A DNA stretch of 64,000 bases, taken from the NCBI GenBank assembly GCA_034008185.1, contig CM067081.1, forward strand, positions 24,302,806 to 24,366,805, written 5' to 3'. Position 1 is the stretch's first letter. Each line of letters opens with the position of its first letter. The stretch is from Gorsachius magnificus (lineage: Eukaryota > Chordata > Aves > Pelecaniformes > Ardeidae). A program made the translations under genes and the position numbers. Below the pieces are notes generated by a model. The model had not been told where the DNA came from, made no database searches, and was given only the letters and a program-made list of their open reading frames with translations. This document shows, one piece after another, positions 13,236 to 24,793 of the stretch.

Positions 13236-15068
13236 AGATAAAAACTTCTCTTCCTTTGCGCTTGAGCTTGAAGTGAATTAGCATAGAGCTGACACTCACA
13301 TAAAATACTTACCACATCTTTAAATTAAAAAGGTGCTTTTTAAAATATCTTTTCTTAGAAACCAATAGCATAAAGAACACACATTACAGCACATTTTAGT
13401 ACCAAATCTTTGAATGTTCAAGACAAACAATCCCTATACATTTCTATGGCCAAAAAGTGACATGCTGGACAAACACGGAGTTCCTGACTGGAGATACGGT
13501 CAAACTAAAATGACTCCAAGAAATGTTACCATGAGCTTTTGTGTAACAGGGAAAGCCATGCATCTCCTTCAGTGTTCACAAGAACAGCTAAATCACTGAT
13601 GCCGGTGTCCCAACCACGCTAACCAGTGCAAGGCCAGCCTCAGGCAGGGATTTACCTGGAGCACTATGCACGCCAAGCAGCTACTGAGGGGCAGCTACAG
13701 CACGGCACATAATGCTGCACCAGGATTAGTCCTGCTCGATATAGGACATTGCAGTCCAATAGTTAAAATCCAGAAAATTACTGCAAGTGAAAACTTGGGA
13801 AGTCCTCCTAAGAGAGAGCACACAACTCTATTGAGAGAGAAGTTTTTAATTATTCTTATAAACACACATCCTCCCAATTCCTCATTTGTGCTGTGATATG
13901 GGTATTGGAAGTTATTCATTTTGTGCGTGATTTCACGTTAATTTAATTATTACTGAATCATATGGAGTTAGTGAATGGGTATTTATTCCCCTCACTTAAA
14001 AATCTTTTAAAAAAGTTTTCTGACAGTTTGGGTTTTATTGCGAAAAGTAGCTTTACAAGTATACAAAGTATAAATCGCTAAAACATGCAAGTCCAATAAA
14101 GTTTGTTTCCATCACAGATCAATAGCCCAGCTTCAGAAGTGAGAGCTAAACTTTCACTATCATACAGCTGTTATGAAGTGCAAGTCATTTGCACAGATTA
14201 AAAGTATATTAATTCACAGGCAAAACAACATAAATATTCAGATTTAATATGCCTTAAGTAATGTGCATAAAATACAACCACAGAACACTATCCCAAGAAT
14301 TAAGTTTATTTTGATGTTCATGTTACTGCCCATACAAATATGAATTCTGTAATTAAAAAAAAAATAAATACTGCAGCCAGGTATTTCAGGCTTTATAAGC
14401 ACACAAAGGCTTCTAGTCAGTCCCTTACAGTATGTAAAAGATAAGCATGTCTGAAAAATGTTGGACAGTATTTAATCTTAAAAAGAAATACTGAAAAGGT
14501 CTACTATTTTAGAAGAATTATTTTATAGTAATATAAATTTATAATAACTTTCCTGAGGCTTACTAGCATGTGCCACATATATTCACATGTAGATTGGCAC
14601 TATCTACCTTTAAGAAGAGAATCCTAAATTTACAATCCCAGCTACGCAAGACTTTCGACTAACACTGCACTTCACTATTTTACCACTAATCCATTATTTC
14701 TCTGTATTAAAAACATATGTCAGATTCTGGAGACAGATTGAGTAGTACCATCTAGAATATATGTTAAGTATCAGAAACAGATCACGGTGATGTGAATCTC
14801 TGCCAGACCACAAAGCATTACCAGAGCATAACTCCACTGAGGAGATACCAACCAGTTCTACAATATATGACTTTGAAGTACTATTCTTTTTCAGATGAAA
14901 CACATTGTTCTTTTCCATCTCTGAAAGAAAAAACACATTTAGTTTCCTTGTGTTTATTTTTAAATACTTGTTATCGAGTGCTTGAGAGAATTTCTTATGC
15001 AACATGAAACAGCAAATATTGCATAATGAAAATCACAAAAAAGCATCCAGAAGAGCTCAGGTCCACCC

Positions 15069-15070
<2 letters not shown>

Positions 15071-15096
<26 letters not shown>
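15071..15096. repeat. A26 homopolymer
   Basis: A run of 26 adenines on the plus strand, hence T26 in the direction of UBL3 transcription. No retroposed gene body or target-site duplication was recognised next to it, so it is listed only as a homopolymer. Its length is probably polymorphic and error-prone. Confidence 0.9.
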
Positions 15097-15099
<3 letters not shown>

Positions 15100-16997
15100 G
15101 CTAAACTTTTATTCCTGTCCAAACTGCCAACAGATTCACAGATTAAAATCCAGATCCTCAGCTGCAGCTAAAGAGCACTCCAGGATAAGACCACCTTTGC
15201 TCCTCAGCAGTGGTCCAAGCCATTGACATAAATTAGATTAGCCTGAACGGTAGTCTGTGCCAGCTCCCCAAAGAAACCAAAACCATCACAGCAGGTAGAC
15301 ACCAACACAAACATTTCCAGATTACATCCCTGTGCTGTTGAACATGAAGTACCACTTTGATAGCTACGTCCCACTAAGGCACAGATTCATTTTTTGGTAG
15401 TAGAATAAACCCACCAAACTCCTAGGCAGAATCACTGTTTTCACTTGGTTAATTTATATGGGATACATAAAATTCAAGGCGTTTGTTGCTTGTTTCCATC
15501 TCCATAACAACAGTATCATGGAATAAAGTCTCAGCTAAACTCTGCCACAAACTTTCCATTTAACTCTGAACTGAATCTCGCAAATAATTTTAAGTAAAAA
15601 AATCAAACCAAAACAAACCCACAAATGTAATCCTGTCACTGGCAAGCTATTTTCAAGTTTCTTTACAGAAAGCACAGAAAAACTACAAGATGCTGATGGC
15701 AGTGTCACAATTGTGTAATCTGCCAAATCTTCATTTTATGCAAAGTTTCTTTTTGTGGAAAATATACACTACATTTTTTTTAATCAAATTTCAACATACT
15801 TGCAGAGTCTTAATACAAATCGAGATTCCCTTCACTGTGGATGATTTACAAGCAGAAACAAATTTATCCTCTGTCAAGGAGCTAAATACAATGCTGGTTA
15901 GTGACCGCAAAATACACCAAATTTCCACAAATACGTAAGAGCACTCAGCTGCAACAACATTGAAGTATTTCTGCAGAACTGTACTTTTGAGGGCCAGCAG
16001 ACCTACAGGTAAGAAGGTCTTAACTTGTTCTTGAAGTGTTTCTCTCAGGCCTCCTAAATAATTTTCTCTACACTCTTTGAAAGCCTGTTAGCAACTTTTC
16101 TCCCCCCTCAAATTTCTTTTCAGATATGAAAAACCATAGTATTGAATGGCATAATGCTATTTGCAGAACCTCAGCTTATGTCTCAGCAACCTTTTTTTTT
16201 TTTAACCAGTTCTTGCAGGGTGTTGATTCTTCATTCTTTTCTTCCCTCAGTATTTCCTCACTATCGTTGCTTGCAACACTTAGTGGTACATCTGTGAATT
16301 TAAATTTGTCTTGAGGTATAACAAGTGAAAAATGTTCCAGTCATTGCTTTAAGATGTTCTGTAACATATGTGTAACAGAAGCTGTCAAAAATTACAAGGC
16401 TGTCCTTCTAGCAGAATTTACAGGGTAATTTTTAACAACAGCTGAATTTCAAAAGACAGACCTCTAAATTATGTTAAAACTAATGAAGAGCTGGGGTCTC
16501 AGAGTTTAGATTTGATGTAAGAGCAATGATGTTAATATTTCTCATTGACATTGTGCTCATTTTCAATAGCTTCTAAAATGAAAGCCCTGCACTCAGTCCT
16601 ATCCCTTCAACAATTATGGTGAGCTAAAGTTTACGTATGCAAAATTGTGGCAGGGAAGGCTTGCCACTTCAGTAGGCTCAATTAATTGCTGCAAAAACAG
16701 ACTTAACATGGAAAAGAGTATTGATCAGCAGCTCTGTCTTTCACCATAGTTAGAATGGGAAATAACCAAGTTAGTGGATCCAATACTGTACAAAGAAAAG
16801 ATTGAAACTAAGCTGTACTATCTCTTTTACATAAAACCACAAGAATGATTAGTCACATTCCAGATATTTCTGGATTCCTGCAAGCTAGAGTAGCACTCAC
16901 AGGCTGAGTCAGAATTGAGCTCTCCATCCTGCTCAGTATTGCATAAGCATATATAGAGACATCACCAAAAGTTTACATTCTGACTTCTACTAAGAAA

Positions 16998-18975
16998 CAA
17001 AGCTGACTGACCAGGAAGAGGGAGCTGCACAGGCAGTGGAAGCAGGGACAGGCATCCTGGGAAGAGTATAGGGACGCGGCCCGGTTGTGTAGGAATGGGG
17101 TCAGGAAGGCCAAGGCTCAGCTGGAGCTAAACTTGGCTAGGGATGCAAAGAATAATAAGAAGGGTTTCTACAGGTATATCAGCCGGAAAAGGATGGTTAA
17201 AGAAAGCGTACCCCCACTGATGAGCGAGACTGGCAAGCTGGTAATAGCAGATGAGGAGAAGGCTGAGGTACTCAACAACTTTTTTGCCTCAGTCTTCACT
17301 GGGAAGCTCTCTCCTCACCCCACCCAAGTTGATGGATGGCATGAGGGAGACAGGGAGGGCAAAACCCTTCCTGCTGTAGGAGAAGATCAGGTTCGTGACC
17401 ACCTGAGGAACCTGAATGCGCATAAGTCCATGGGACCTGATGAGATGCATCCCAGAGTCCTGAGGGAATTGGCCGATGTAGTCGCCAAGCCACTCTCCAT
17501 GATATTTGAAAAGTCATGGCAGTCAGGTGAAGTCCCTGGTGACTGGAAGAAGGGAAACATTGTGCCCATTTTCAAAAAGGGTAGAAAGGAAGACCCTGGG
17601 AACTACCGACCTGTCAGCCTCACCTCTGTGCCTGGGAAGATCATGGAACAGATCCTCCTAGAAGCTATGCTAAGGCACATGGAGGCCAGGGAGATAATTC
17701 GAGATAGCCAGCATGGCTTCACCAAGGGCAAGTCCTGCCTGACGAACCTAGTGGCTTTCTATGATGGTGTGACAGCATCAGTGGACAAGGGAAAACCAAT
17801 AGATGTCATCTATCTGGACTTCTGCAAAGCCTTTGACACAGTCCCCCACAACATCCTTCTCTCTAAATTGGAGGGCTATGGATTTGACGGGTGGACTGTT
17901 CGGTGGATAAGGAACTGGCTGGATGGCCGCATCCAGAGGGTAGTGGTCAATGGCTCAATGTCCAGATGGAGACCGGTGACGAGTGGTGTCCCTCAGGGGT
18001 CCGTACTGGGACCGGTGCTGTTTAATATATTCATCAATGACTTAGACAGCGAGATTGAGTGCACCCTCAGCAAGTTTGCGGATGACACCAAACTGAGTGG
18101 TGCGGTTGACACACCAGAAGGACGGGATGTCATCCAGAGAGACCTGGACAGGCTGGAGAGGTGGGCCTGTGTGAACCTCATGAGGTTCAACAAGGCCAAG
18201 TGCAAGGTCCTGCACCTGGGTCGGGGTAACCCCCAGTATCAGTACAGGCTGGGGGAAGAAAGGATCGAGAGCAGCCCTGACCGAGAGGGACTTGGGGGTG
18301 CTGGTGGATGAAAAGCTGGACATGAGCCGGCAATGTGCGCTGGCGGCCCAGAAGGCCAACCGTACCCTGGGCTGCATCAGGAGAAGCGTGGCCAGCAGGT
18401 CGACGGAGGTGATTCTGCCCCTCTACTCTGCTCTGGTGAGACCTCACCTGGAGTATTGTGTCCAACTCTGGAGCCCTCAGCACAAGAAGGACATGGAACT
18501 GTTGGAGCGGGTCCGGAGGAGGGCTACTAAAATGATCCGAGGGCTGGAGCACCTCTCTTATGAGGACAGGCTGAGGGAGTTGGGCTTGTTCAGCCTGGAG
18601 AAGAGAAGGCTGCGGGGAGACCTGATTACGGCCTTTCAGTATCTAAAAGGGGCCTATAGGAAAGATGGGGAAAATCTTTTTAGTAGGGCCAGCTGTGAGA
18701 GGACAAGGGGTAATGGTTTTAAACTAAACCAGGGTAGGTTTAGACTGGATATAAGGAAGAAATTCTTTACAATGAGGGTGGTAAAACACTGGAACAGGTT
18801 GCCCAGAGAGGTGGTGGAGGCCCCATCCCTGGGAACATTCAAGGACAGGTTGGATGGGGCTCTGAGCAACCTGATCTAGTTAGTGGTGTCCCTGCTCACT
18901 GCAGGGGGATTGGACTAGATGACCTCTAGGGGTCCCTTCCAACCCAAAACATTCTATGATTCTATGATTCTATGA
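16998..18975 (+). mobile_element. Young 5'-truncated CR1 LINE, nearly 2 kb
   Basis: The copy enters CR1 ORF2 just upstream of its reverse transcriptase part ([20 protein letters not shown] from about 17007), runs through the rest of ORF2 to a TAG at 18877-18879, and continues through the 3' UTR. That UTR carries the hallmark block TTGGACTAGATGACCTCTAG and the tail CATTCTATG followed by two more ATTCTATG units. CR1 inserts by target-primed reverse transcription from its 3' end, so 5' truncation with an intact 3' tail is the usual form. The copy is antisense to UBL3. It closely resembles the fragment at 63,411-63,790, which suggests both come from one recently active subfamily. Confidence 0.95.
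17007..18879 (+). pseudogene. CR1 ORF2 reverse transcriptase, 5'-truncated and frameshifted
   Basis: This is the C-terminal part of the CR1 ORF2 protein, whose reverse transcriptase copies CR1 RNA into the genome. The core motifs are intact. [13 protein letters not shown], with the first catalytic aspartate, is at about 17811-17849. [20 protein letters not shown] is at about 17982-18041, and FADD, with the catalytic aspartate pair, is at 18075-18086. The C-terminal block ends [20 protein letters not shown]...ALSNLI. One extra base near 18280 shifts the frame between SSPD and [10 protein letters not shown], so the reading is split into 17085-18311 and 18292-18879. An in-frame TGA at 17004-17006 bounds the open part upstream. 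The N-terminal endonuclease domain and ORF1 are absent, so the copy cannot mobilise itself. The splitting base could be a true mutation or a sequencing error. Confidence 0.9.
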
Positions 18976-21131
18976 AATACAAAACAAGTAAATCCCACTT
19001 ACTGCATATACCATCACCATGGCTTTCAACATTCACAGAAGCTGTACTTAGGAAGAACTCTCAGTTAAAAAACAGAAAAGCATGCCCTTAGTCATTTTGT
19101 TTATAGTATCATAAAAGTATTGCTTACCAAGTCTGCTGCAAGGACTGCACTCAGTCAGGCTAATTTCCTACTACAGCCTTCAGCCAAGCCAAGCAAGAGA
19201 GTTATGGGCCTTGTATGATCTAAACCTTAAGTTTAGATATGCATGAAGAGCAGTCACAAGCTCCAAGGTGAAATATAGATTACCGGTACCTGAAGTTGTC
19301 CCTAATTCCACATCCAAGATGTGCAACTTGTCCCCATTCAGGTCCTGACTAAGCTGTCCAGTTCCCACAGATGACATCTGGCCAATTTGTAACATGCAGA
19401 ATTGCATGTTCCTGCTGTAGGGGTGATCATTTTGCTATACTCAGATACTCAGCATTTGTTTTTTGTGCCTCAGCCCTGCTGGAACCTGCCAGCAGCTACC
19501 GCTGGCTTCCCAGCATTCCCAATAAGGGAGGAGTTAAATGTCCTTCAGTACACATCCCCTCCAGCATTTCATAGAGTAAAACAACAAAAGTGGAGAGAAA
19601 CCAATTCAGGTAACAATAACAACAAGAGTGGGTGGCAGGAAGGAAGAAACAGTTTATACTGCCAGCCTGCGCTTCCATCTGAAATACAGTGCTGCACCAA
19701 GGCCCAGCATCAATCATTATCTCATCCACAGGTTACAGCTGTTCATCCCCGAAGAAAATGAGATGAAGGACATGCAAACATTGTTTTGGAGTATGTTTAA
19801 TGTGTTAGGATGCTGTGGAATTTCCACTACAGTGTCATACGTAACAATGCCAGACATTACTAAGTTATTTCGGTTTGGTTATTAGACAAATAGACAAGAC
19901 ATTTTTTAATCTGTGGAAGAAAAATGGTGGGTAGGTGGGGGAACTGATAAATACAAATAATTTTGAAATATATCCAAATACATACATTCAGCATCAGCTT
20001 TGACAAAGTTTATCCCTGGCCACTGCTGCAGATAAGAGAAGGAGGTTCTTCATCTCGTTACAAGAAACACTGCAATATGCTAGCTACAAAGCCTGGCTCA
20101 ATATATAAGCAGTGAGGAAGGAGCTTCTTCAAACTCTTCTTTCTGACACAGATCTCACCAATTCCTTCTCCAAAAGGAGGCAAAAAAACCCAAAACAAAA
20201 CACTGAGAATGACAAAGGATAGGATACTCCTATCCTTTCCAGTCAGCAAACAGTGAAAAATCAAAAAAGGGAAAGAAAAAATATCCATACAGAAAAACCT
20301 GATAAGCTATTTTTATCTTAGAATGTAATGAATTGGAACTTTCAACACAGGAGGTACAAAACCACAGAGAAATAATTAGAACTTTATTATAAAAAGAACA
20401 CATAAGGGACTAACTTAGGACTATATGCACAAAGGCTACTAGGGATACCACAATTTTCAAAACCAGGAAAAAAGTTCTACTAAGAGCAAAAGGAAAAGCA
20501 GTTAAAACAGAAGAAAAGAGATGCGTAACTTCTTACATTTTGTTCCGATATATTCAAATGCTATGAGTGAACAAATATTTTCTTTTTACATTCCAACCAT
20601 ATTATAATGACACTGCACTTACTATTCTTAAATGTAAGAGTTGTTTAGACTGATGGACAACAAAACTCAGCTACCATACAACCAGCTACTCCTTTTGAGT
20701 CCCTCCTGTCTGAACCTTGCTCCTGGATGCCAAGATTCCCCTGCTGATGTAGCATCAGTTTACACATCCACCCTTAAGCTGTTCATCACCACCTATGCTA
20801 AATTTCCTAAAAAAGAACACGCACATACAGATTTGACTAAAGATGCTGACACTAACAAGGTGTGAACCGAGCAGTGTTTCTATTTGTTATTCTCCTTCCA
20901 CCTGCTGCCCCCTTCTAATACCATCCATGTATAGAAGTGTTTTAGACCATAGACTCCATCCTCTTGCATGTCTGCAAAAGTCTCACACCAAACATTCAGT
21001 TTTATAAAAAATAATCTCTCCCATACCACTTACATCTCTTAAGTATAGTGTATGGATTCAATAGCTGTGCATAATAAAATTGAAAACCTTTAACTGTTTG
21101 ATAGATTTCAATGTCCTGCTGTTTATCCAAT

Positions 21132-21193
21132 TAAAAAAAAAAAACACCACCAAAAAACCCAAACCCAAACCAACCAAACAAAAAAACCCACCA
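21132..21193. repeat. A/C-rich low-complexity tract
   Basis: The plus strand is A and C in AAACCC-like and AACCAAAC-like steps. It is roughly the reverse complement of the tract at 13151-13235. Confidence 0.8.
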
Positions 21194-22307
21194 TGAGCCA
21201 AAGGCATAGCTCTCAGTTACTACTCAGGCAGAGAAAGAACTTCATATCCTAGAGGGCACTCAAAGAACTGCCCAGGAAGAAAGTGCTGGCAGAGCCTTTT
21301 CATACCTACATAAAATGCACTGATATAGGAAAACAGCAGACACTGTAATACTTTTCAGTCATACAGGCCCCTTACTGTGAAGTTCTAAGATCCCTGAAGA
21401 ATTGTATCTGTAAGGAGAAGTATCACAGGCACACAGAATACAAAGACGCAGCTTCCCAGATTCTCATGGTAACTTCACTGAAATAAAGGGGATTATTCAA
21501 CTGAGTAATAACTTCTGGACTGAGTGTAGGTTTTTCATAGCTTGTTTTAAAGTAGTGAGCTACAGTGTTTAAACAAATACCAAACTATTTTCATTTGGTC
21601 CGCTCAAAAAAACTAGTCCGATTAACTCCACAAGTCCATAAATCACTTCATGTCTCTTTATTATTACAGAAGAAATACAACTTGCAAACAGCCCTGCTGT
21701 TACTCACAGTCAAACTCTAGCTGCTACCAAACGGTAAAACTGATAAATTACCTGATGAAATTATTGAACATATTCAGAGATGCCCTGTTGCTGCTACAAT
21801 CGCCAGTCCTTATGTGAAAAATTAAACAAAATTAGGCTCTAGATATGGAGTATAGTCTTCAAGCACTGCCCCATACATGTCTAGTCCTAATTAAGTTAAT
21901 GGAACTACTCAAGTAGAGAGGTCAGTATTAGCAGGTTTCATTCCAGAAGTGGAGTTCTAACCTGTAAGTAGCACACATCACTACGGAATAACGCACCACA
22001 AACTTACAGCACCTGGAACATGGTGTGTCACCATCCAACTTATTAGTGGAATGCAAATGATAAAGTACGGTGTAAATTATTTAAGAAGTGATGTTGAAAT
22101 GGTTAGCCGGTAAAATCTGCTGTAGTTCTGGAAAGAAGTCAATTAATGTCAGAGAAAAAGAGGCTGGATCGAACTATGCCTCAAAGAAGTACAAAGCTTT
22201 CTGAAGATTTGATAATTTACTATGAATTTATGTATAGCAGATACTTCTCAAAGGTGGGACAGGAAGACAAATTAACACATTTTTAAGCAGCAGCAATTAT
22301 AATAGTT

Positions 22308-22325
22308 TTATTATTATTATTATTA
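22308..22325. repeat. TTA trinucleotide microsatellite
   Basis: Six TTA units in a row inside AT-rich intron sequence. It is a simple repeat and may be length-polymorphic. Confidence 0.9.
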
Positions 22326-23751
22326 TGAGAGGGTTAGTTCATGAATCTGACATAAACAGTTTGAAACATAATTATTATAATACTTAAGTAATTCACAGCA
22401 GATTTACTAAGTGTGATGGAGTCTTTGTAACATGACACTACATCACACCGATGCCAACACCTACAGAGATGGGAAATCATTTTTTTGGTAAATGCAAATT
22501 ACACAGTGGGAGGATAAGAGAAATGCAAACTGCAAAATCTTACACTAAATAAAAACATATATAAACAAGGTGACAGCCTGGTAAGTGCTCCTCTTTAAAG
22601 AGCAATCAAATAATAATCCCGTTTTCTTTCCGGAAAAAGGTCCTTTGAAATAAGGAGAATGGTGGCAAAAGAAGACCCCAAATGAGTTTTCAAGTGCTCT
22701 TTTAACAAAGTAGTATTTATTATCTGTATTTAATACTTGTATTTCTACAACGCACTTCAGACTTTCAGAGAGAAGCTGCAGCTAATAATGCAGAAACTCA
22801 ACAAAACGATCCTAAGACAGACCAGAATGTGTCTATTTATTCGGTTAAATTCTACCCACATCGGTAACATCTTCATTCAAATGTTTTTGTAATGACTCAG
22901 TATTTAAACATCACTGTGTATAACAAGCTCCTTCCTGATTTGAAGAAACAGAGCATCGCTAGGCCTAGCTATTCCCATCAGTGGCATTCTCATTACATCA
23001 TAGCAGAAGGAAACAGTTTTCATAGAAACAACATAGTATTTTACCTATCTTAAAATTTGTGTATTTTGCATAAGATGTCAAACGTCAAACATTCCAAGCC
23101 TATTGGCAGCAGGCAGGCAGGACCCAGAGGTATGGTAGTGTGGAGGTGTCAGCACACTCAGCCCGGGGCGAGAGGCAAGAGGGGTGCTTCAAGCCACCCA
23201 TCAAGGGACTCCTCCAGGCAATATAAAAAGCAGCACTAAGAGATTTGCATCTAACCCTCCACAGCTAAGGAGAGGACTTCTGTGAACAGAACAGGCTAAG
23301 GATTTCTGTGATATAAGAGAGAGGGTTTCTGTGATGCAACAGCCAGAGAGACCCTAAAACCAAATATATGAAAAATAATTGAAAGGGTTTAAAGTCAGAG
23401 GCAGTAGTCTCCTCATCATCCCTTTCTTCTGGAGTTAAAATTTATTTATAGTGTTTGAGACAGGCAGAGGGGGAAAGAAAAAAAGAAAAAAAAAAGATGT
23501 GAGCTTAAAACCGTGTTTATTCATCCCCTCTATCTTACTGTTTCTGCTTTTTTTGGCAGAAGTCACTCATTTTGACAGCAGTACAAAAGCTGTGAAGGAA
23601 ACACTGATAAAGGATACCATTATTTCAACAGCCCATTCGTCATACATATGCACCATTAATTGTATGTCGATGGCTGAAACAAGGGCTACTCGGTTTTATT
23701 GTTATCACTACCGGCGCAGGTTTTACTCGTAAAACAGAACTTTATCCTGGA

Positions 23752-23919
23752 GGGAAAAAAAAAAAAAAAAAAAAAAGCAGGGACAAGCCTGCTGCTTTTG
23801 GAAAAAAAAGTACCCTTAAGTATAAACAGTCGTGGGGAGATACGTGAAAATATTCTGCTGTAAGAATAAAGATCCAATGTATCAAACTGCAGCCACAACT
23901 TTTTTTTTTTTTTTTTCCC
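23752..23919. repeat. Inverted homopolymer pair, GGG-A22 and T17-CCCC
   Basis: GGG at 23752-23754 is followed by A22 at 23755-23776. T17 at 23900-23916 is followed by CCCC at 23917-23920. The arms can pair over 20 bp (GGG plus 17 A with 17 T plus CCC), leaving a loop of about 130 bases. It sits about 0.8 kb inside the intron from the UBL3 first exon. It may be chance between two homopolymers. Confidence 0.8.
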
Positions 23920-24717
23920 CATTGATTTATGGAACTGTATACAAATGGGGAAAGTCGTGCTGAACGAAAGATTACTTAGCAGACCTGATTCACCCTCCCT
24001 TCCTCATGCCCTGCTATACTTTCCTATTTTAAGTGCACCAAGGCGAGTACCCAACGCAGGCTGAAGTACAGTCCGCCATAAGAAGTACTAGGAGTGCCCT
24101 TGAAAAACGTCCAGATTGCAGCTAGTGCACAAAGGACCTCGCTATGTAAATAAGTGCATGAGAATTTCGCTCTCGCTCTTGACCCGGCAGCAAGCGAAGA
24201 GATTAACTTCCCATCAATATCGGAACACAAAGCGTCGGGTAAGAAACGAAGCAAAGTTTGAGGGATGAAAAGGAAGACGGCTGAGACTAAATTTCAGCTG
24301 GTTTAGAAAGAAAGAAAGAAAGGCAAAGAAAAAAAAAAAAAACGGCTCGAGCAAATACCCCCCCCAAAAAAAAACAAAAAAACCCAAACCAAAACGCCGG
24401 CAGCGCTGAAGAGCGGTGCTACGCGAAACGAGCAGGATGGGATCTGCCGTAGGTAAGGGAAAGCAGCCGCCCCCCCTCGCCTCCCTGCGCGGCGGGCGAC
24501 GCTGCGGATTCCCCACTCCCCTACCAAAAAGCGAAGCAGAACCAGCGGGCTGTGTGTGCATTAGCTGGGAACTTTTTGTTCCTTAAATGTGTAACCCGGA
24601 TCTTTTTTTTTTATTTTCCCTTCCCACGCCCCTCTTCTTTCCATCTTCTCTGCCAAAACAGGCCGAAATAAACGTTATACCGTAGCGATACTATTAAATA
24701 AAGAGTGCAAGGCTTAC

Positions 24718-24744
24718 CATATCAGCTGGAACGCTGCTGGACAT
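24718..24744 (-). CDS. UBL3: UBL3 first coding exon (partial gene, nine codons)
   Basis: Read on the minus strand, an ATG at 24744-24742 opens nine codons, MSSSVPADM. They end exactly at a splice donor, GTAAGC, at 24717-24712, so the exon ends in phase 0. The start has A at -3 (ATCAAG before ATG), a good Kozak context. From memory, UBL3 in vertebrates begins with almost this peptide and continues into a ubiquitin fold of about 117 residues with a C-terminal CAAX box. The family is a prenylated, membrane-anchored ubiquitin-like protein (MUB), linked in mammals to sorting of proteins into small extracellular vesicles. Only the N-terminal tail before the ubiquitin fold lies here; the fold, CAAX box and stop lie beyond the left edge. 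The position at the edge of a CpG island, followed by about 25 kb of AT-rich non-coding DNA, fits a first exon with a long first intron. Nine residues are little for a homology call, so the symbol rests on the peptide, donor and island together. Confidence 0.78.
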
Positions 24745-24779
24745 CTTGATGATACCTTAAATGGCTTAAAATCAACTTT

Positions 24780-24793
24780 AAAAAAAAAAAAAA
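24780..24793 (-). repeat. U14 tract upstream of the UBL3 start codon
   Basis: Fourteen As on the plus strand read as U14 in the presumed mRNA, 36 to 49 nt upstream of the start codon. It is followed by AAAG and then TTGATTTTAAG, so it also resembles a polypyrimidine tract next to a 3' splice site. It may simply be UTR sequence. Confidence 0.6.

Larger units (their letters stand above)
9301..16990. other. Intronic, AT-rich with low-complexity tracts
   Basis: This stretch holds a G/T-rich low-complexity tract (13151-13235) and an A26 run (15071-15096), each listed separately. Open frames here, including 146 codons at 9847-10287 (which starts with GTG) and 150 codons on the minus strand at 12255-11803, have no recognisable similarity. 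No exon was identified. Confidence 0.5.
18976..24349. other. Intronic, no recognisable gene
   Basis: AT-rich sequence between the CR1 copy and the CpG island. It contains an A/C-rich low-complexity tract (21132-21193), a TTA microsatellite (22308-22325) and a pair of inverted A/T homopolymers (23752-23920), listed separately. A small perfect inverted repeat with 8-bp arms and a 5-bp loop lies at 19218-19238. No exon was recognised. Confidence 0.55.
1..24717 (-). other. UBL3: Presumed intron 1 of UBL3 (left part outside window)
   Basis: The splice donor GTAAGC at 24717-24712 opens a non-coding, AT-rich stretch that fills the rest of the window to the left. I looked on the minus strand for a second exon encoding the start of the ubiquitin fold and did not recognise one, so the acceptor is probably outside the window. 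A very long first intron fits the UBL3 genes I know of in other vertebrates. The open frames here are short, lack recognisable domains and are best read as chance. The intron carries three CR1 insertions and several low-complexity tracts, listed separately. Confidence 0.65.

Noticed and set aside
15071..15096. Poly(A) tail of a processed pseudogene
   Set aside because: No gene-like sequence was recognised upstream of the A-run and no flanking duplication was seen.
18042..18552. Minus-strand open frames across the CR1 copy
   Set aside because: They are mirror frames of the CR1 reverse transcriptase, not separate genes.
1..24717. UBL3 exon 2, or any other coding exon of the gene, in the intron
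   Set aside because: I looked on the minus strand for the start of the ubiquitin fold (NLRLILVSGKTKEF-like) with an acceptor and did not find it. A faint copy could be missed by eye, but absence fits a long first intron.
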